From DAOVQB01 sp023128935 (GTDB lineage: Bacteria > Eisenbacteria > RBG-16-71-46 > CAIMUX01 > WJJG01): a DNA stretch of 11,944 nt. Position 1 is the stretch's first letter. Each line of letters opens with the position of its first letter. Below, in pieces: positions 1 through 7,753 of this stretch. The notes beneath the pieces were generated by a model. That model did no database searches. It was given only the letters and a program-made list of their open reading frames with translations, and was not told the DNA's origin. Location: the NCBI GenBank assembly GCA_030628905.1, contig DAOVQB010000140.1, positions 1 through 11,944 of the forward strand, read 5' to 3'. A program made the translations under genes and the position numbers.

Positions 1-712
1 AGGCCAGATGCACAAGACGGGGCTGCCTGGCGGCGTCGCTGACGATCGTGGCCTCACCCCCGGCGCGATCAAAGAATAGCCTGTCACCATAAGCTTCGAT
101 GCTGTCAGCGATCTCGAAGAGCCGCAGGTTCCCACCAGCGGTAATAAAGGAATCAGCCAGGTCATAACGGAGCCAATCGGAGCTCAGAATGCGTCCAGCT
201 TCATCCAGATGAACGGACCCATCCAGAGCCAGCAGCTCCCGGTCCCGATTGTGGGTCAGTCGATCGCAGCGGAAGTTACCCTCACGGCCCCGGCCGCGAA
301 CGTCCTGCTGCATCTCAATTAGGGCGTTTTCCCGATAATAGAAGCCGCGCCCGGCCGTTATTACGCGAGAGCTGTCCTGAACGGACACCTCACCTCTCAG
401 CGACAGTCGCTTCTCGGCCGAGCAGTAGACTCCTTTCAGCGCGCGGATCCAGTATCCAGCTTGGTGGATGTCGGGACGGTCAATCTCGATCGAACCATCC
501 GTCGTCCCGGCCAGCCGGTCCCCGATGAGATGCCAGGGTTCAGCGGGTTTGGTGGCGTCCATGGCGGAATCTGCTTCCACTGGCAGCAACTGCTGGGAAC
601 TGTCCGCAGCCATCGCGGTGCGCACCGTGGAGCTCTCTGCCGCCGCCGGCTGGTGATAGCAGCCCGCAAGGGCGAAGACCAAGAGAAAGGCCAGCGCCTG
701 CGGCCGGGGCAT
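1..712 (-). CDS. OstA/LptC-like lipoprotein, C-terminus cut by window edge
   Basis: The frame is open from an ATG at 712 to the left edge, giving 237 visible residues. The N-terminus is a lipoprotein signal: a hydrophobic stretch at residues 6-16 followed by the lipobox LAGC at 15-18, so Cys18 should be lipidated and the protein anchored in a membrane facing the periplasm. The rest shows short repeating beta-type units in the style of OstA/LptA/LptC proteins, which bridge the periplasm in lipopolysaccharide export; examples are LSLRGEVSV, LLALDGSVHLDEAG and ITAGGNLRLFEI. The ATG overlaps the stop of the upstream ROK gene (TAATG), and an AAGGGGAG ribosome site lies about 7 bases upstream, which supports this start. 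LptC normally has an uncleaved N-terminal membrane helix, so a lipoprotein version is a variant. LptC-like versus LptA-like cannot be settled without the missing C-terminus and the next gene, which I would expect to be lptA or lptB. Confidence 0.75.
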   Translation of the reverse strand, partial: MPRPQALAFLLVFALAGCYHQPAAAESSTVRTAMAADSSQQLLPVEADSAMDATKPAEPWHLIGDRLAGTTDGSIEIDRPDIHQAGYWIRALKGVYCSAEKRLSLRGEVSVQDSSRVITAGRGFYYRENALIEMQQDVRGRGREGNFRCDRLTHNRDRELLALDGSVHLDEAGRILSSDWLRYDLADSFITAGGNLRLFEIADSIEAYGDRLFFDRAGGEATIVSDAARQPRLVHLA

Positions 713-1701
713 TAGGCCGCTCCCCTTGACGCAGACGAATCCAAGGCAAAGAAAGCCGCCCCGATGAGGCCCGCATCCACACCCAGGGCAGCGCGAACGA
801 TCTTTGGAACGTCAATTTCGCGAATCATGACGCGGTCGCGAAGGGCACGGCGCGCCGGTTCCAAGATGAGATCCCCCGCTTGTGACACGCCCCCTCCCAC
901 CACGAAGACGGCAGGGTCCAGGATATTGGTGAGGTTCGCCAGAGCCGCACCCAGGATTTCTCCGGATTCGCAAAAGGTCTCACTGGCCGCCTTGTCACCC
1001 AGCTCAACTGCATCCGCCAAGAGCTTCGGGCTCAGAGCCTCCCTATCCCCCCGTGCCAGATCGAAGGCAGGCGCGCCGGACCTCCATGTGTCACGTTCCA
1101 GATACCGGGAGACGATGCCACGTTTTCCAATGTAAATCTCCAGGCACCCTCGTCCCCCGCATGGGCAGGGTGGTCCATCCAAATGGATTGACATGTGACC
1201 GATCTCGCCTGCAAATCCGTGCTTGCCGCCCAGCACACGTCCGTCCGTGACGATGGCCCCCCCCACACCAGTGCCGAGGGTGAGGGCAATGACTGGAGAA
1301 CTGCCCCTTCCGGCGCCGGTGCGCGCCTCAGCCAGGCCAAAGGCATCGGCATCGTTCAGCACATAAACCGGGGCCCCCAGTTCATGCTCCAGAAGCGCTG
1401 CCAGAGGAACTTCAGTCCAGCACGGGAGATTCGGAGAGGTATGCACGACCCCCTCTCGGTTGCTTACGAGACCAGCGCAGCCCGCACCGATGCAGCACCC
1501 GCCCAGAGGGGCCTCACCGGGCTTCCCGGAGACGCCTTGCAGCTCGGCAACAGAGCGAGCAATGTGCCGTACATCCTCCTCGGGACTCGACCCCAAGGGC
1601 GTCGGGATTTCATGGCGCGCCAGGACTTTCCCATCCTCGTCGACTCGACCGAGCTTGACCCCAGTACCCCCAATGTCGATGCCAATGGCTTCCCGCTTCA
1701 C
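712..1701 (-). CDS. ROK-family sugar kinase (glucokinase-like)
   Basis: This is a cytoplasmic kinase of the ROK family, most likely phosphorylating glucose or a related hexose with ATP. Numbered from the GTG start (329 aa), it shows the N-terminal phosphate-binding motif DIGGT at 9-13, the catalytic pair Asn116-Asp117 in LNDADAFG, the second phosphate loop GTGVGG at 143-148, and the ROK zinc site made of the EIGH histidine (169) and the cysteines of CPCGGRGCLE (179, 181, 186). All signature residues are present. The GTG at 1701 is preferred because AGGAGG lies 8 bases upstream and the protein then begins MKREAIGIDIGGT, as is usual. An ATG at 1725 overlapping the folC stop (ATGA) is the main alternative and would add 8 residues; a TTG at 1737 is less likely. 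Substrate cannot be read from sequence; N-acetylmannosamine and N-acetylglucosamine kinases share these motifs. The neighbouring LPS-type lipoprotein does not decide it. Confidence 0.88.
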   Translation of the reverse strand: MKREAIGIDIGGTGVKLGRVDEDGKVLARHEIPTPLGSSPEEDVRHIARSVAELQGVSGKPGEAPLGGCCIGAGCAGLVSNREGVVHTSPNLPCWTEVPLAALLEHELGAPVYVLNDADAFGLAEARTGAGRGSSPVIALTLGTGVGGAIVTDGRVLGGKHGFAGEIGHMSIHLDGPPCPCGGRGCLEIYIGKRGIVSRYLERDTWRSGAPAFDLARGDREALSPKLLADAVELGDKAASETFCESGEILGAALANLTNILDPAVFVVGGGVSQAGDLILEPARRALRDRVMIREIDVPKIVRAALGVDAGLIGAAFFALDSSASRGAA

Positions 1702-1709
1702 AGCATGTA

Positions 1710-1715
1710 CCTCCT
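1710..1715 (-). promoter_or_regulatory. Ribosome binding site AGGAGG deciding the ROK kinase start
   Basis: On the minus strand AGGAGG lies inside the end of the folC overlap region, exactly 8 bases before the GTG at 1701. No comparable site precedes the ATG at 1725. This favours the GTG as the translation start of the ROK kinase. Confidence 0.6.
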
Positions 1716-1721
1716 CACCTC

Positions 1722-3149
1722 TCATCCGCCGGAACAACCCACGCTAATGACATCCTCTGGAGCGAAAAGATCCGACTCTGCATCCAATCCGAGCTGATCC
1801 ATCGCAGCCTCTACGGTGAGAAAGGACCCGGTTATGAGCACCGGAGCGCCGAGCTGCAGCGCTGCAGTCAAAGCCCCCCGCATGCTGGTAAAGCTCTTGG
1901 GCTCGAAGCCTCCAAGATGCGCTGACTGAGCCAGGTCCTCCACCGGACCAGCCCGGGTGGAGCGCAGCGGGATCAGGTACACCCGATCCGAGATCCCCCG
2001 CAGGATGCGGAAGAAGGACCGGTGATCCTTATCACCCAACATCCCCACAATGAGAGTGGGGAGAGTGGGGGCTACATCGCCGTTCATCCAATGCCGGTAA
2101 GTAGTCACAACCGTCTCGCACCCGCTCGGATTGTGCGCAACATCCAGGATGCACACCGGCCGACCAACACTGGAGGGCAGAACCTGAAAGCGCCCAGGCC
2201 ACCGCGCCCGGACCAGTCCGCCGACACGGGCGCGCTCCGTAATTGTCAGACCGACCGAAGCCAGCAATCGCGCGGCTTCTTCCGCAAGCAAGGCGTTGCG
2301 AGCTTGATGCGCGCCAAGGAGTCGGATATTGCGCTCTCTCGCCGCGGGCACTCGATGCCCGCATGCTGCTCCAATCATCCCCCGCGGAAGCGGATGCCCC
2401 CCGCCTCGCCCCGACGTGTGGTGAGACCTCCCAGCCGGACGGTGAAACCGAAACCAGGTCCCCTGTGGGCGGGGTTCAACCGCTTCCAGTAAGGCCCTCT
2501 CTTCCAGCTTATACACGGGAGCGCGGAGCGATGCTCCGCGCCGCCGGAATACCTCCTCCACACCCGCGGCGCTGGGTGCCATGAGAAGTGGAGTGGAAGG
2601 CTTCATAATCCCAGCCTTTTCCGCAGCAATCTGCTCGCGCGTAGTCCCGAGAGACTTGGTGTGGTCGAGTTCAATCCCCGTCACCACGGTCAGGGCGGGT
2701 GCCACCACATTGGTTGCGTCCAAGCGCCCCCCCATGCCGACCTCGATCACGGCAACCTCTACACCACCTTGTGCAAAGGCCTCGAAGGCCAGGGCGGTCG
2801 TGGCCTCGAAGAAAGAAAGCTGAGTCTCCAGGATGATTGTCCTGAGATCAGTCGCCAGCTGCGCGATGCAGTCGCGCGAAAGCATCTTCCCGGCTATCCG
2901 TATCCGCTCACCATAGGCCATCAGATGCGGCGAGGTCAGCAGCCCGGTTCGGTAGCCCGCCGCCTCCAGGATGGAGGCCAGAAAGGCAGCCGTCGATCCC
3001 TTGCCATTGGTCCCGGCAACATGGACGGTAATGTACCGCCGCTCGGGATGTCCGAGGGTATCCACAGCCGTCTGGATCCTCTCCAGGCCCAATTTCACGG
3101 AGCCGTGTTCAAGGTTGTACAGGAATTGAATCGCCTGGGGGTAGTTCAT
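1722..3149 (-). CDS. folC: Folylpolyglutamate synthase / dihydrofolate synthase
   Basis: FolC adds glutamate to folates (and in many bacteria joins dihydropteroate to glutamate) using ATP, in the cytoplasm. From the ATG at 3149 the protein is 475 aa, somewhat longer than the usual 420-440. Visible landmarks are the P-loop GTNGKGS (46-52), LLTSPHL (70-76), VGMGGRLDATN (137-147), GIELDHTKSLG (158-168), AEKAGIMKP (176-184; Lys178 is the residue usually carbamylated), GAHQARNA (279-286) and DVAHNP in the C-terminal domain. The frame is open further upstream to 3212, but residues before MNYPQAIQFL overlap accD and look unlike the family; the chosen start lies 13 bases after the accD stop. An Arg/Gly/His-rich insert at about residues 238-272 sits before GAHQ. 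accD-folC adjacency is well known, as in E. coli. Confidence 0.92.
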   Translation of the reverse strand: MNYPQAIQFLYNLEHGSVKLGLERIQTAVDTLGHPERRYITVHVAGTNGKGSTAAFLASILEAAGYRTGLLTSPHLMAYGERIRIAGKMLSRDCIAQLATDLRTIILETQLSFFEATTALAFEAFAQGGVEVAVIEVGMGGRLDATNVVAPALTVVTGIELDHTKSLGTTREQIAAEKAGIMKPSTPLLMAPSAAGVEEVFRRRGASLRAPVYKLEERALLEAVEPRPQGTWFRFHRPAGRSHHTSGRGGGHPLPRGMIGAACGHRVPAARERNIRLLGAHQARNALLAEEAARLLASVGLTITERARVGGLVRARWPGRFQVLPSSVGRPVCILDVAHNPSGCETVVTTYRHWMNGDVAPTLPTLIVGMLGDKDHRSFFRILRGISDRVYLIPLRSTRAGPVEDLAQSAHLGGFEPKSFTSMRGALTAALQLGAPVLITGSFLTVEAAMDQLGLDAESDLFAPEDVISVGCSGG

Positions 3150-3162
3150 CTGCCTTGGATCC

Positions 3163-4068
3163 CTACTGGCCGTGCATCCGCGGTTCGCGCGGGGGGACAC
3201 TCTGGGAAACACGGGTACACCGCGCGCTGTCGCTAAAATGCTTGAGCAGGAGCGCTAGAGCCTCCCGTAGCTGATGGCGCGGAACGATCTGGTCGATAAA
3301 ACCTTTCTCAAGCAGAAACTCCGTACGCTGGAAACCGGAGGGGAGTTCCTGGCCGATGGTCTCCCGGATGACCCTGGGACCAGCAAACCCGATCAAGGCT
3401 CCAGGCTCGGCTACTATGACATCGCCCAGCATGGCAAAGCTGGCACTCACGCCTCCCGTGGTGGGATCAGTCAGAACGGAGATGAAGGGCAGGCGTGCCG
3501 CCTGAAACCTGGCGAGCTGGGCACAGGTCTTCGCCATCTGCATGAGCGAGTAAATGCCCTCATGCATGCGGGCGCCGCCCGAGCAGGAGATGATAATAAG
3601 CGCCATCCGCTCTTGCAGCGCCAGCTGGATCAGCTTGGCGATGCGCTCGCCCACGACTGAACCCATGCTGCCCCCCATGAAGCTGAAGTCCATGACCGCC
3701 AGGGCAAGTGGAATCCCTGCGATGCGAGCCCGGCCAGTCATTACACCTTCCCGCTCAGGATCACCCCTCTGGGCCCGCTTGACTTTGTCGCTGTACTTTT
3801 CACGGGCATCCCGAAACCGGAGCGGATCGCTGCTGCGGATCCCGCCGAAGAGGGTTGCAAAGGAGCCCTCGTCGCACAGGATCCGGACATACTGCTCAGG
3901 CGACAGGCGCAGGTGCTTGCTACACCGGCTACAGACCCAAAGATTGCGCTCCAACTCTTGGCGGAAGAGGATCTCTCCGCAGCGCGGGCATTTCAACCAG
4001 ACGCCGTCAGGCATCTGCCGGCGCTGCTGGGGGCGGGGAAGCGATATGATTTTCTTGAGCCAGGACAC
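3163..4068 (-). CDS. accD: Acetyl-CoA carboxylase carboxyltransferase subunit beta
   Basis: AccD is the beta half of the carboxyltransferase that passes the carboxyl group from biotin to acetyl-CoA, giving malonyl-CoA for fatty acid synthesis; its partner AccA is not in the window. The protein is 301 aa, the usual size. It opens with MSWLKKI and has the N-terminal zinc ribbon Cys27, Cys30, Cys46 and Cys49 (CPRC and CSRC), at the same positions as in the E. coli protein. The crotonase-like core follows, with FSFMGGSMGSVVGERI, SCSGGARMHEG, LTDPTTGGVSASFAMLGD and GFAGPRVIRET. The GTG at 4068 is chosen because GGAGGGG lies 4 bases upstream and the resulting MSW start is typical; an upstream TTG at 4107 would run into rimI. 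The gene begins 13 bases after the rimI stop and is followed by folC after 13 bases. Confidence 0.96.
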   Translation of the reverse strand: MSWLKKIISLPRPQQRRQMPDGVWLKCPRCGEILFRQELERNLWVCSRCSKHLRLSPEQYVRILCDEGSFATLFGGIRSSDPLRFRDAREKYSDKVKRAQRGDPEREGVMTGRARIAGIPLALAVMDFSFMGGSMGSVVGERIAKLIQLALQERMALIIISCSGGARMHEGIYSLMQMAKTCAQLARFQAARLPFISVLTDPTTGGVSASFAMLGDVIVAEPGALIGFAGPRVIRETIGQELPSGFQRTEFLLEKGFIDQIVPRHQLREALALLLKHFSDSARCTRVSQSVPPREPRMHGQ

Positions 4069-4081
4069 CCTGCCCCTCCAA

Positions 4082-4564
4082 TCAATCTGAAGACCCGCTG
4101 AGATCAAAGGTCATGACAAGGGCGTCTTCGCAACCAGGCGTGCCCCGGTAGTATCCCTTGCGCTTTCCGGCGAGACGGAACCCCATCTTGCTGTAGAGGG
4201 CCGTGGCCGCCTCATTCGTTGGACGGACCTCCAGATCCATCCCGCGGGCCCCCCGGGTGCGGGCCTCCTCGAGCGCCAGCTCCACCAACTGCCTTCCGAG
4301 CCCCAGGTGACGATACATGGGAGACACCGCCAGGTTTGCCAGATGTGCCTTATCCAGGACATACCACGCTATCACGTAGCCCGCCAGGCGCTGGCCCCGC
4401 AGGGCCACCATTGACCAATGGACACCCTGGTCTCCACTGCTTTCGATCTCGAAGGACTCCCGCGGCCAGGGATCTGCAAAGCAGCGGCGCTCTAAGACGA
4501 GCACCTTGTCCAGATCTGCCGGCATCATCGGCCGGATCTCGAACGACTCCGGACCCAGGGTCAT
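4082..4564 (-). CDS. rimI: RimI-type N-alpha-acetyltransferase (GNAT family)
   Basis: RimI acetylates the N-terminal alanine of ribosomal protein S18 and possibly other proteins, using acetyl-CoA. At 160 aa it is a single GNAT domain. The acetyl-CoA pyrophosphate loop RHLGLG lies at 85-90, and the block LEVRPTNEAATALY at 111-124 carries the glutamate (112) and tyrosine (124) that act as general base and acid in RimI, followed by the usual KMGF. Its ATG overlaps the tsaB stop as ATGA, so the two are translationally coupled. The tsaE-tsaB-rimI order is common in bacteria; in many of them tsaD comes next, but here accD follows instead. Confidence 0.9.
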   Translation of the reverse strand: MTLGPESFEIRPMMPADLDKVLVLERRCFADPWPRESFEIESSGDQGVHWSMVALRGQRLAGYVIAWYVLDKAHLANLAVSPMYRHLGLGRQLVELALEEARTRGARGMDLEVRPTNEAATALYSKMGFRLAGKRKGYYRGTPGCEDALVMTFDLSGSSD

Positions 4565-5331
4565 GTTCCTTCCCGTCCGGGAGGTCGTAATTCACTCGAT
4601 CGGCTCTGGCGGTTCCGGGGCAGACGCGCGTCCGATCCCCTCAGATAGCGCGGCATCAGGTCCAAGAGAGCCGATCCCGTCAAGGTTTCCTCTTCCGCAG
4701 CCACCGCGGCCATTAGTGCCACGGCTCCAGGAAGAGCCCCAGGCATGCCTGGCAGGAAGAGCAATTGCCCGGCCTCTGGAACATCCTCACAGAACTGATC
4801 CCGGAGCGCCAAGGCCGCATCCCCCGTACAGAGCAGCCGACTGCTTCCCAGCTCCCCGCAAGCCTCCAGGGCCTCCCCCACCCATTGCCGCGCCTCATCC
4901 AGAGAACGCGATGCCTCGGGCAGCAGCGTGCGCAGTCCCGCCCCTTCCCAAATCCCGGCCGTCACAAAGACCTTTCCCCGCCGCAGGGAGGATACGGCAA
5001 GTACCGGCTTGTTGGGAACTCCCAGGGCGAAGATGCGCGCCTGGAGACTTGAGATGCCCACGAGGGGGATATCCAGTCCCTGACCTAGTCCCTTGGCCGT
5101 GGCGAGCCCGACGCGTAGGCCGGTGAAGGAACCCGGTCCGAGCGCGATACCGATGCGCGTCACCGCCTCTTTCTCGAGGCCTTGATCCGCCAGCAGTTGC
5201 ATGATCTGGGGTAAGATCCGCTCGCTAACTGCCAAGCGCGCGTCGCAGCGGATCTCCCCCACCAGGCGCCCGTCGCGGGCGAGGGCCACGCCCCCCAGAG
5301 TCCCCGAGGTGTCAATGCCCAAGACGGTCAT
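4561..5331 (-). CDS. tsaB: tRNA threonylcarbamoyladenosine biosynthesis protein TsaB
   Basis: TsaB is the non-catalytic partner of TsaD in the complex that makes N6-threonylcarbamoyladenosine (t6A) at position 37 of ANN-decoding tRNAs. The 256-aa protein has the ASKHA-fold N-terminus LGIDTS (4-9) and the family signature GPGSFTGLRVG (65-75) followed by LATAKGL. In the segment AVSERILPQI, where many homologues have HSE, the histidine is Val35; TsaB does not bind the catalytic metal, so this need not affect function. GGAAGG lies just before the ATG. The gene follows tsaE after 54 bases and overlaps rimI. The C-terminal third is the least conserved part, as is normal for the family. Confidence 0.93.
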   Translation of the reverse strand: MTVLGIDTSGTLGGVALARDGRLVGEIRCDARLAVSERILPQIMQLLADQGLEKEAVTRIGIALGPGSFTGLRVGLATAKGLGQGLDIPLVGISSLQARIFALGVPNKPVLAVSSLRRGKVFVTAGIWEGAGLRTLLPEASRSLDEARQWVGEALEACGELGSSRLLCTGDAALALRDQFCEDVPEAGQLLFLPGMPGALPGAVALMAAVAAEEETLTGSALLDLMPRYLRGSDARLPRNRQSRSSELRPPGREGT

Positions 5332-5385
5332 GCCTTCCGTACCCCTCGTTGTGGCCCGCCCGTATGTAGAACCCGGCAGGATGCC

Positions 5386-5898
5386 TCAATGCTCAATGCC
5401 GTCATCCTGCCCGTCCCTCTTCCACTGCACCGCTGCCAAGTGGGCCTCGAACTGCTCTCTATGAGGTGGCGCAGGATGAAACTCAAAACGGCGATGGGAA
5501 CCCCCAACATGCGCAATGTGGATAGAGATTGTCTCGCGCAGAAACTTACCCTCCAGACGGTCAGCCCATTCGATCATGCTGATGCCATCGCCTTCCATAA
5601 GCTCTTCCCACCCTCCCAGATCCTCTTCCCCGCCAGCGGGGTCCCAGCGGTACAGGTCAAAGTGGTAGATTGGGCAGTGTCCCTTGTAGATATTGAGCAG
5701 CGTATAACTGGGCGAACGAACGCGACCGGCATAACCGAGCCTGCGGCAGGCACCCTCTATGAAACGCGTTTTGCCCGTTCCAAGCTCCCCGATCAAAGCC
5801 AGGATGTCGCCTGGTTCGAGCAAGGCCGCCACGCGGGCGCCCAACCGGCGCGTCTCGCCCTCGCTGCGGGTTATTACCGTCAGAGCACTGCTCATCAT
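5386..5898 (-). CDS. tsaE: tRNA threonylcarbamoyladenosine biosynthesis ATPase TsaE
   Basis: TsaE is the ATPase that drives turnover of the TsaB-TsaD complex in t6A synthesis. The protein is 170 aa, slightly longer than the usual 150 because of a polar, charged tail after about residue 150. It shows Walker A GELGTGKT (37-44), the switch-like block SPSYTLLNIY (62-71), YHFDLYR (78-84) with Asp81, and MIEWADRL (108-115), all diagnostic. Two ATG codons lie in tandem at the start (MM); the first, at 5898, is reported. It lies 63 bases after the stop of the PorX-like regulator gene. From memory, a tsaE gene next to a REC-PglZ regulator is also frequent in Bacteroidetes, so this neighbourhood appears to be old. 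Confidence 0.94.
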   Translation of the reverse strand: MMSSALTVITRSEGETRRLGARVAALLEPGDILALIGELGTGKTRFIEGACRRLGYAGRVRSPSYTLLNIYKGHCPIYHFDLYRWDPAGGEEDLGGWEELMEGDGISMIEWADRLEGKFLRETISIHIAHVGGSHRRFEFHPAPPHREQFEAHLAAVQWKRDGQDDGIEH

Positions 5899-5961
5899 CC
5901 GAGGATCCCAAGATAGGATGAGCGACCTGGCCCGCGCATCTCACCAGCCATCTGCCGCGAC

Positions 5962-7524
5962 CTAGCCCGGTGAGAGGGTGACCAGGGGCACAATCATCTC
6001 CTCCATGGAGATGCCCCCATGCTGAAAGCTGCCACGCAGGATGCGCTCGTGCTCGTGGCGATGCGACCTATAGATGAAGAAATAATCCTCCTTTGCGAAG
6101 ATGTAATTCTTGATCAGTCCTTCCTCCGGCAACCCGAAGTTTCCCGGATCCCGCACGTGCAGCGCTTCAGCTTCGTTGCAGCGCAAGGCCTTGCCGAACT
6201 TGAACCGCACACCACTCGATGTTCCCCGATCGGCACGTACCAGCGCCGGGCGACGCACCTGCACGGCACCATGATCGGTCGTGATCACCGTGACCCGCTT
6301 CTGCCGGGCCATCTCACGTATCGCCTCGAGCATCACCGACCGCTCAAACCACGTGCGTAGATGCGCCCGGAGACCGGTCACATCCTGGGTGAGTTCAGCA
6401 ATGGTCGTATCCCGGCTGTGACCATGGGCGAACGTGTCGAAGAAGGTAAAGACGAGAGCCACGAGATCGAGGCCGGCATAGCTCCCCATCTGGCGCCTGA
6501 GGTCGTCGGCATCCTTCTGGCCGAGGATCTTGCGGTATAGGATCTGCCCACTCTGGACCCCCTCGCGTGCGAGCATCATCTGCAGGAACTCGCGCTCAAA
6601 GCGGTTCTTGCCGACATCGCTGTGTAGGGCCTCATCCCAGAACTCGGGGTGGTTGCGCGCAATCTCCCGGGGATACAGACCGCTGAAGATGGCATTGCGG
6701 GCATAGGCCGTGGCAGTCGGCAGCACGGAACAGAAGAGCTGTCGGTCGATCTGGAGCTCTGGCGGCAACAGCGGTTCCATCGCCAGCCACTGGTCAAGCC
6801 TCAGGCAATCGATAACAATCAACGCAACCTTGCGGCCCTCCTTCAGGTGGGGCACTACGGCGTGGGGAACCAGATCCGGGGAAAGCAGCGGCCGGTTCCC
6901 GGGCGTCCGATCCACCCATCCGCGATAGTTGCTCTCGATGAAACGGCCGAACTGGCGATTGAGATCATCCATCTGTTCGCGGTGCGCTTGCCTGAGACCT
7001 TCCTCCTCGATCTCATCGAGTTCAAGATGCCAGCGGGCACTGCGCTGATACCGTTGCGCCCAGCCCTCCCAGGTCTGTACCTCCACCGCACTCTCCAGAT
7101 CGCGGCCCAATTCCCGCACATAGTCTCGCACAGTGGTCCCGCGCTCCAGCTCCCGAGCTTCGAAGATCTTCTTGCACGCCAGCAGGATCTGGCTGGGGTT
7201 GACCGGCTTGATCAAGTAGTCGCTGATCTTGTGCCCCAGGGCCTCATTCATCAGGTTCTCTTCTTCGCTCTTTGTAATCATGATCACCGGCAGGCCCGCG
7301 CGGCGGGCCTTGATCCCTTCCAGAACCTCCAGCCCCCCCATGCCCGGCATCATCTCGTCGAGCAGCACGAGGTCAAAGCGCTCTTTCTCCACGAGGTCCA
7401 ACGCATCGATGCCGTTCGAGATGGGGGTTACCCGGTAGCCCTTGCTCTCTAAGTAAAGGATGTGGGATTTGAGAAGATCGATTTCATCATCGACCCAGAG
7501 GATGGTTTGACGCACGGACGACAT
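5962..7524 (-). CDS. porX: PorX-like response regulator with PglZ phosphatase-fold output domain
   Basis: This 520-aa cytoplasmic protein has a receiver domain (about 1-120), a helical linker (about 120-225) and a PglZ domain of the alkaline phosphatase superfamily (about 230-520). That is the architecture and length of PorX, the regulator of type IX secretion in Bacteroidetes, reported to hydrolyse cyclic and linear oligonucleotides. The receiver has Asp12-Asp13, phospho-acceptor Asp56 (LVLLDEMMPGMGG), Thr84 and Lys106. The PglZ part has Asp239 (VIDCLRLDQW), the threonines of PTATAYARNAIFSG (270 and 272; one is the presumed catalytic Thr), Asp363 and His367 (FFDTFAHG), Asp417-His418 (TTDHG) and His502 (QHGGISMEE), so the metal site looks complete. 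There is no DNA-binding domain. The ATG at 7524 gives MSSVRQTILWVDDE; the frame continues up to 7647 but that part is repeat-derived and unlike any receiver. The kinase just upstream is its likely partner. The symbol is by homology; the target system is not in the window. Confidence 0.9.
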   Translation of the reverse strand: MSSVRQTILWVDDEIDLLKSHILYLESKGYRVTPISNGIDALDLVEKERFDLVLLDEMMPGMGGLEVLEGIKARRAGLPVIMITKSEEENLMNEALGHKISDYLIKPVNPSQILLACKKIFEARELERGTTVRDYVRELGRDLESAVEVQTWEGWAQRYQRSARWHLELDEIEEEGLRQAHREQMDDLNRQFGRFIESNYRGWVDRTPGNRPLLSPDLVPHAVVPHLKEGRKVALIVIDCLRLDQWLAMEPLLPPELQIDRQLFCSVLPTATAYARNAIFSGLYPREIARNHPEFWDEALHSDVGKNRFEREFLQMMLAREGVQSGQILYRKILGQKDADDLRRQMGSYAGLDLVALVFTFFDTFAHGHSRDTTIAELTQDVTGLRAHLRTWFERSVMLEAIREMARQKRVTVITTDHGAVQVRRPALVRADRGTSSGVRFKFGKALRCNEAEALHVRDPGNFGLPEEGLIKNYIFAKEDYFFIYRSHRHEHERILRGSFQHGGISMEEMIVPLVTLSPG

Positions 7525-7602
7525 TGATTCACTTACCAGGCCTTCGCCAGCTCTGCATTCCTCAAAACCCCGACAGCACCAACCCGGGCTTCTCGGCAGC
7601 GT

Positions 7603-7715
7603 CCCGCTCGCCCTTGGTGCACCAGCGTCTTTGGCAAGGCCCGGCACTCCCCCCTTGACTTACAGGCTCCGTGGCGAGCCCGCTCGCCCTTGACTCACAG
7701 GGGCGCCGTGGCGAG
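7603..7715 (-). repeat. Three contiguous diverged repeat units of 36-39 bp in the leader of the PorX-like gene
   Basis: Three units lie nearly end to end: 7603-7638, 7640-7678 and 7679-7715. On the plus strand each opens with CCC, has CCCTTG about 8-12 bases in, and ends in TGGCGAG or TGGCAAG. The first and third share CCCGCTCGCCCTTG, and the second and third share CTTGACT-ACAGG and CCGTGGCGAG. The junction of the second and third units forms a perfect hairpin, GGCGAG-CCCG-CTCGCC (7673-7688). No uracil run follows on the minus strand, so it is not a clear terminator. The remaining bases of the 229-bp gap (7525-7753) show no convincing promoter or gene. There are no spacers between units, so it is not a CRISPR array. 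Confidence 0.7.
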
Positions 7716-7753
7716 GCCTGCACCCGCCCTGGGCCGACGTCGCCCCGTTGGCT

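Noticed and set aside
4069..4107. TTG start at 4107 for accD
   Set aside because: It would overlap rimI and add residues absent from the family; the GTG at 4068 has a GGAGGGG site and gives the typical MSW start.
6649..7452. Long plus-strand open frame (267 codons) opposite the PorX-like gene
   Set aside because: It is antisense to a well-conserved REC-PglZ protein, has no recognisable motif, and is expected by chance in GC-rich DNA. The same holds for the plus-strand frames at 1195-1797, 4506-5126, 9949-10608 and 10712-11500.
7525..7647. Upstream extension of the PorX-like reading frame to a GTG at 7647
   Set aside because: The extra 41 residues come from the repeat array and resemble no receiver domain; the purine-rich stretch before that GTG abuts it with no spacing. 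The ATG at 7524 gives a standard receiver start and the usual PorX length.
7673..7688. Rho-independent terminator at the GGCGAG/CTCGCC hairpin
   Set aside because: The stem is only 6 bp and no T run follows it on the minus strand.
7603..7715. CRISPR array
   Set aside because: The units are contiguous and diverged, with no unique spacers and no cas gene nearby.
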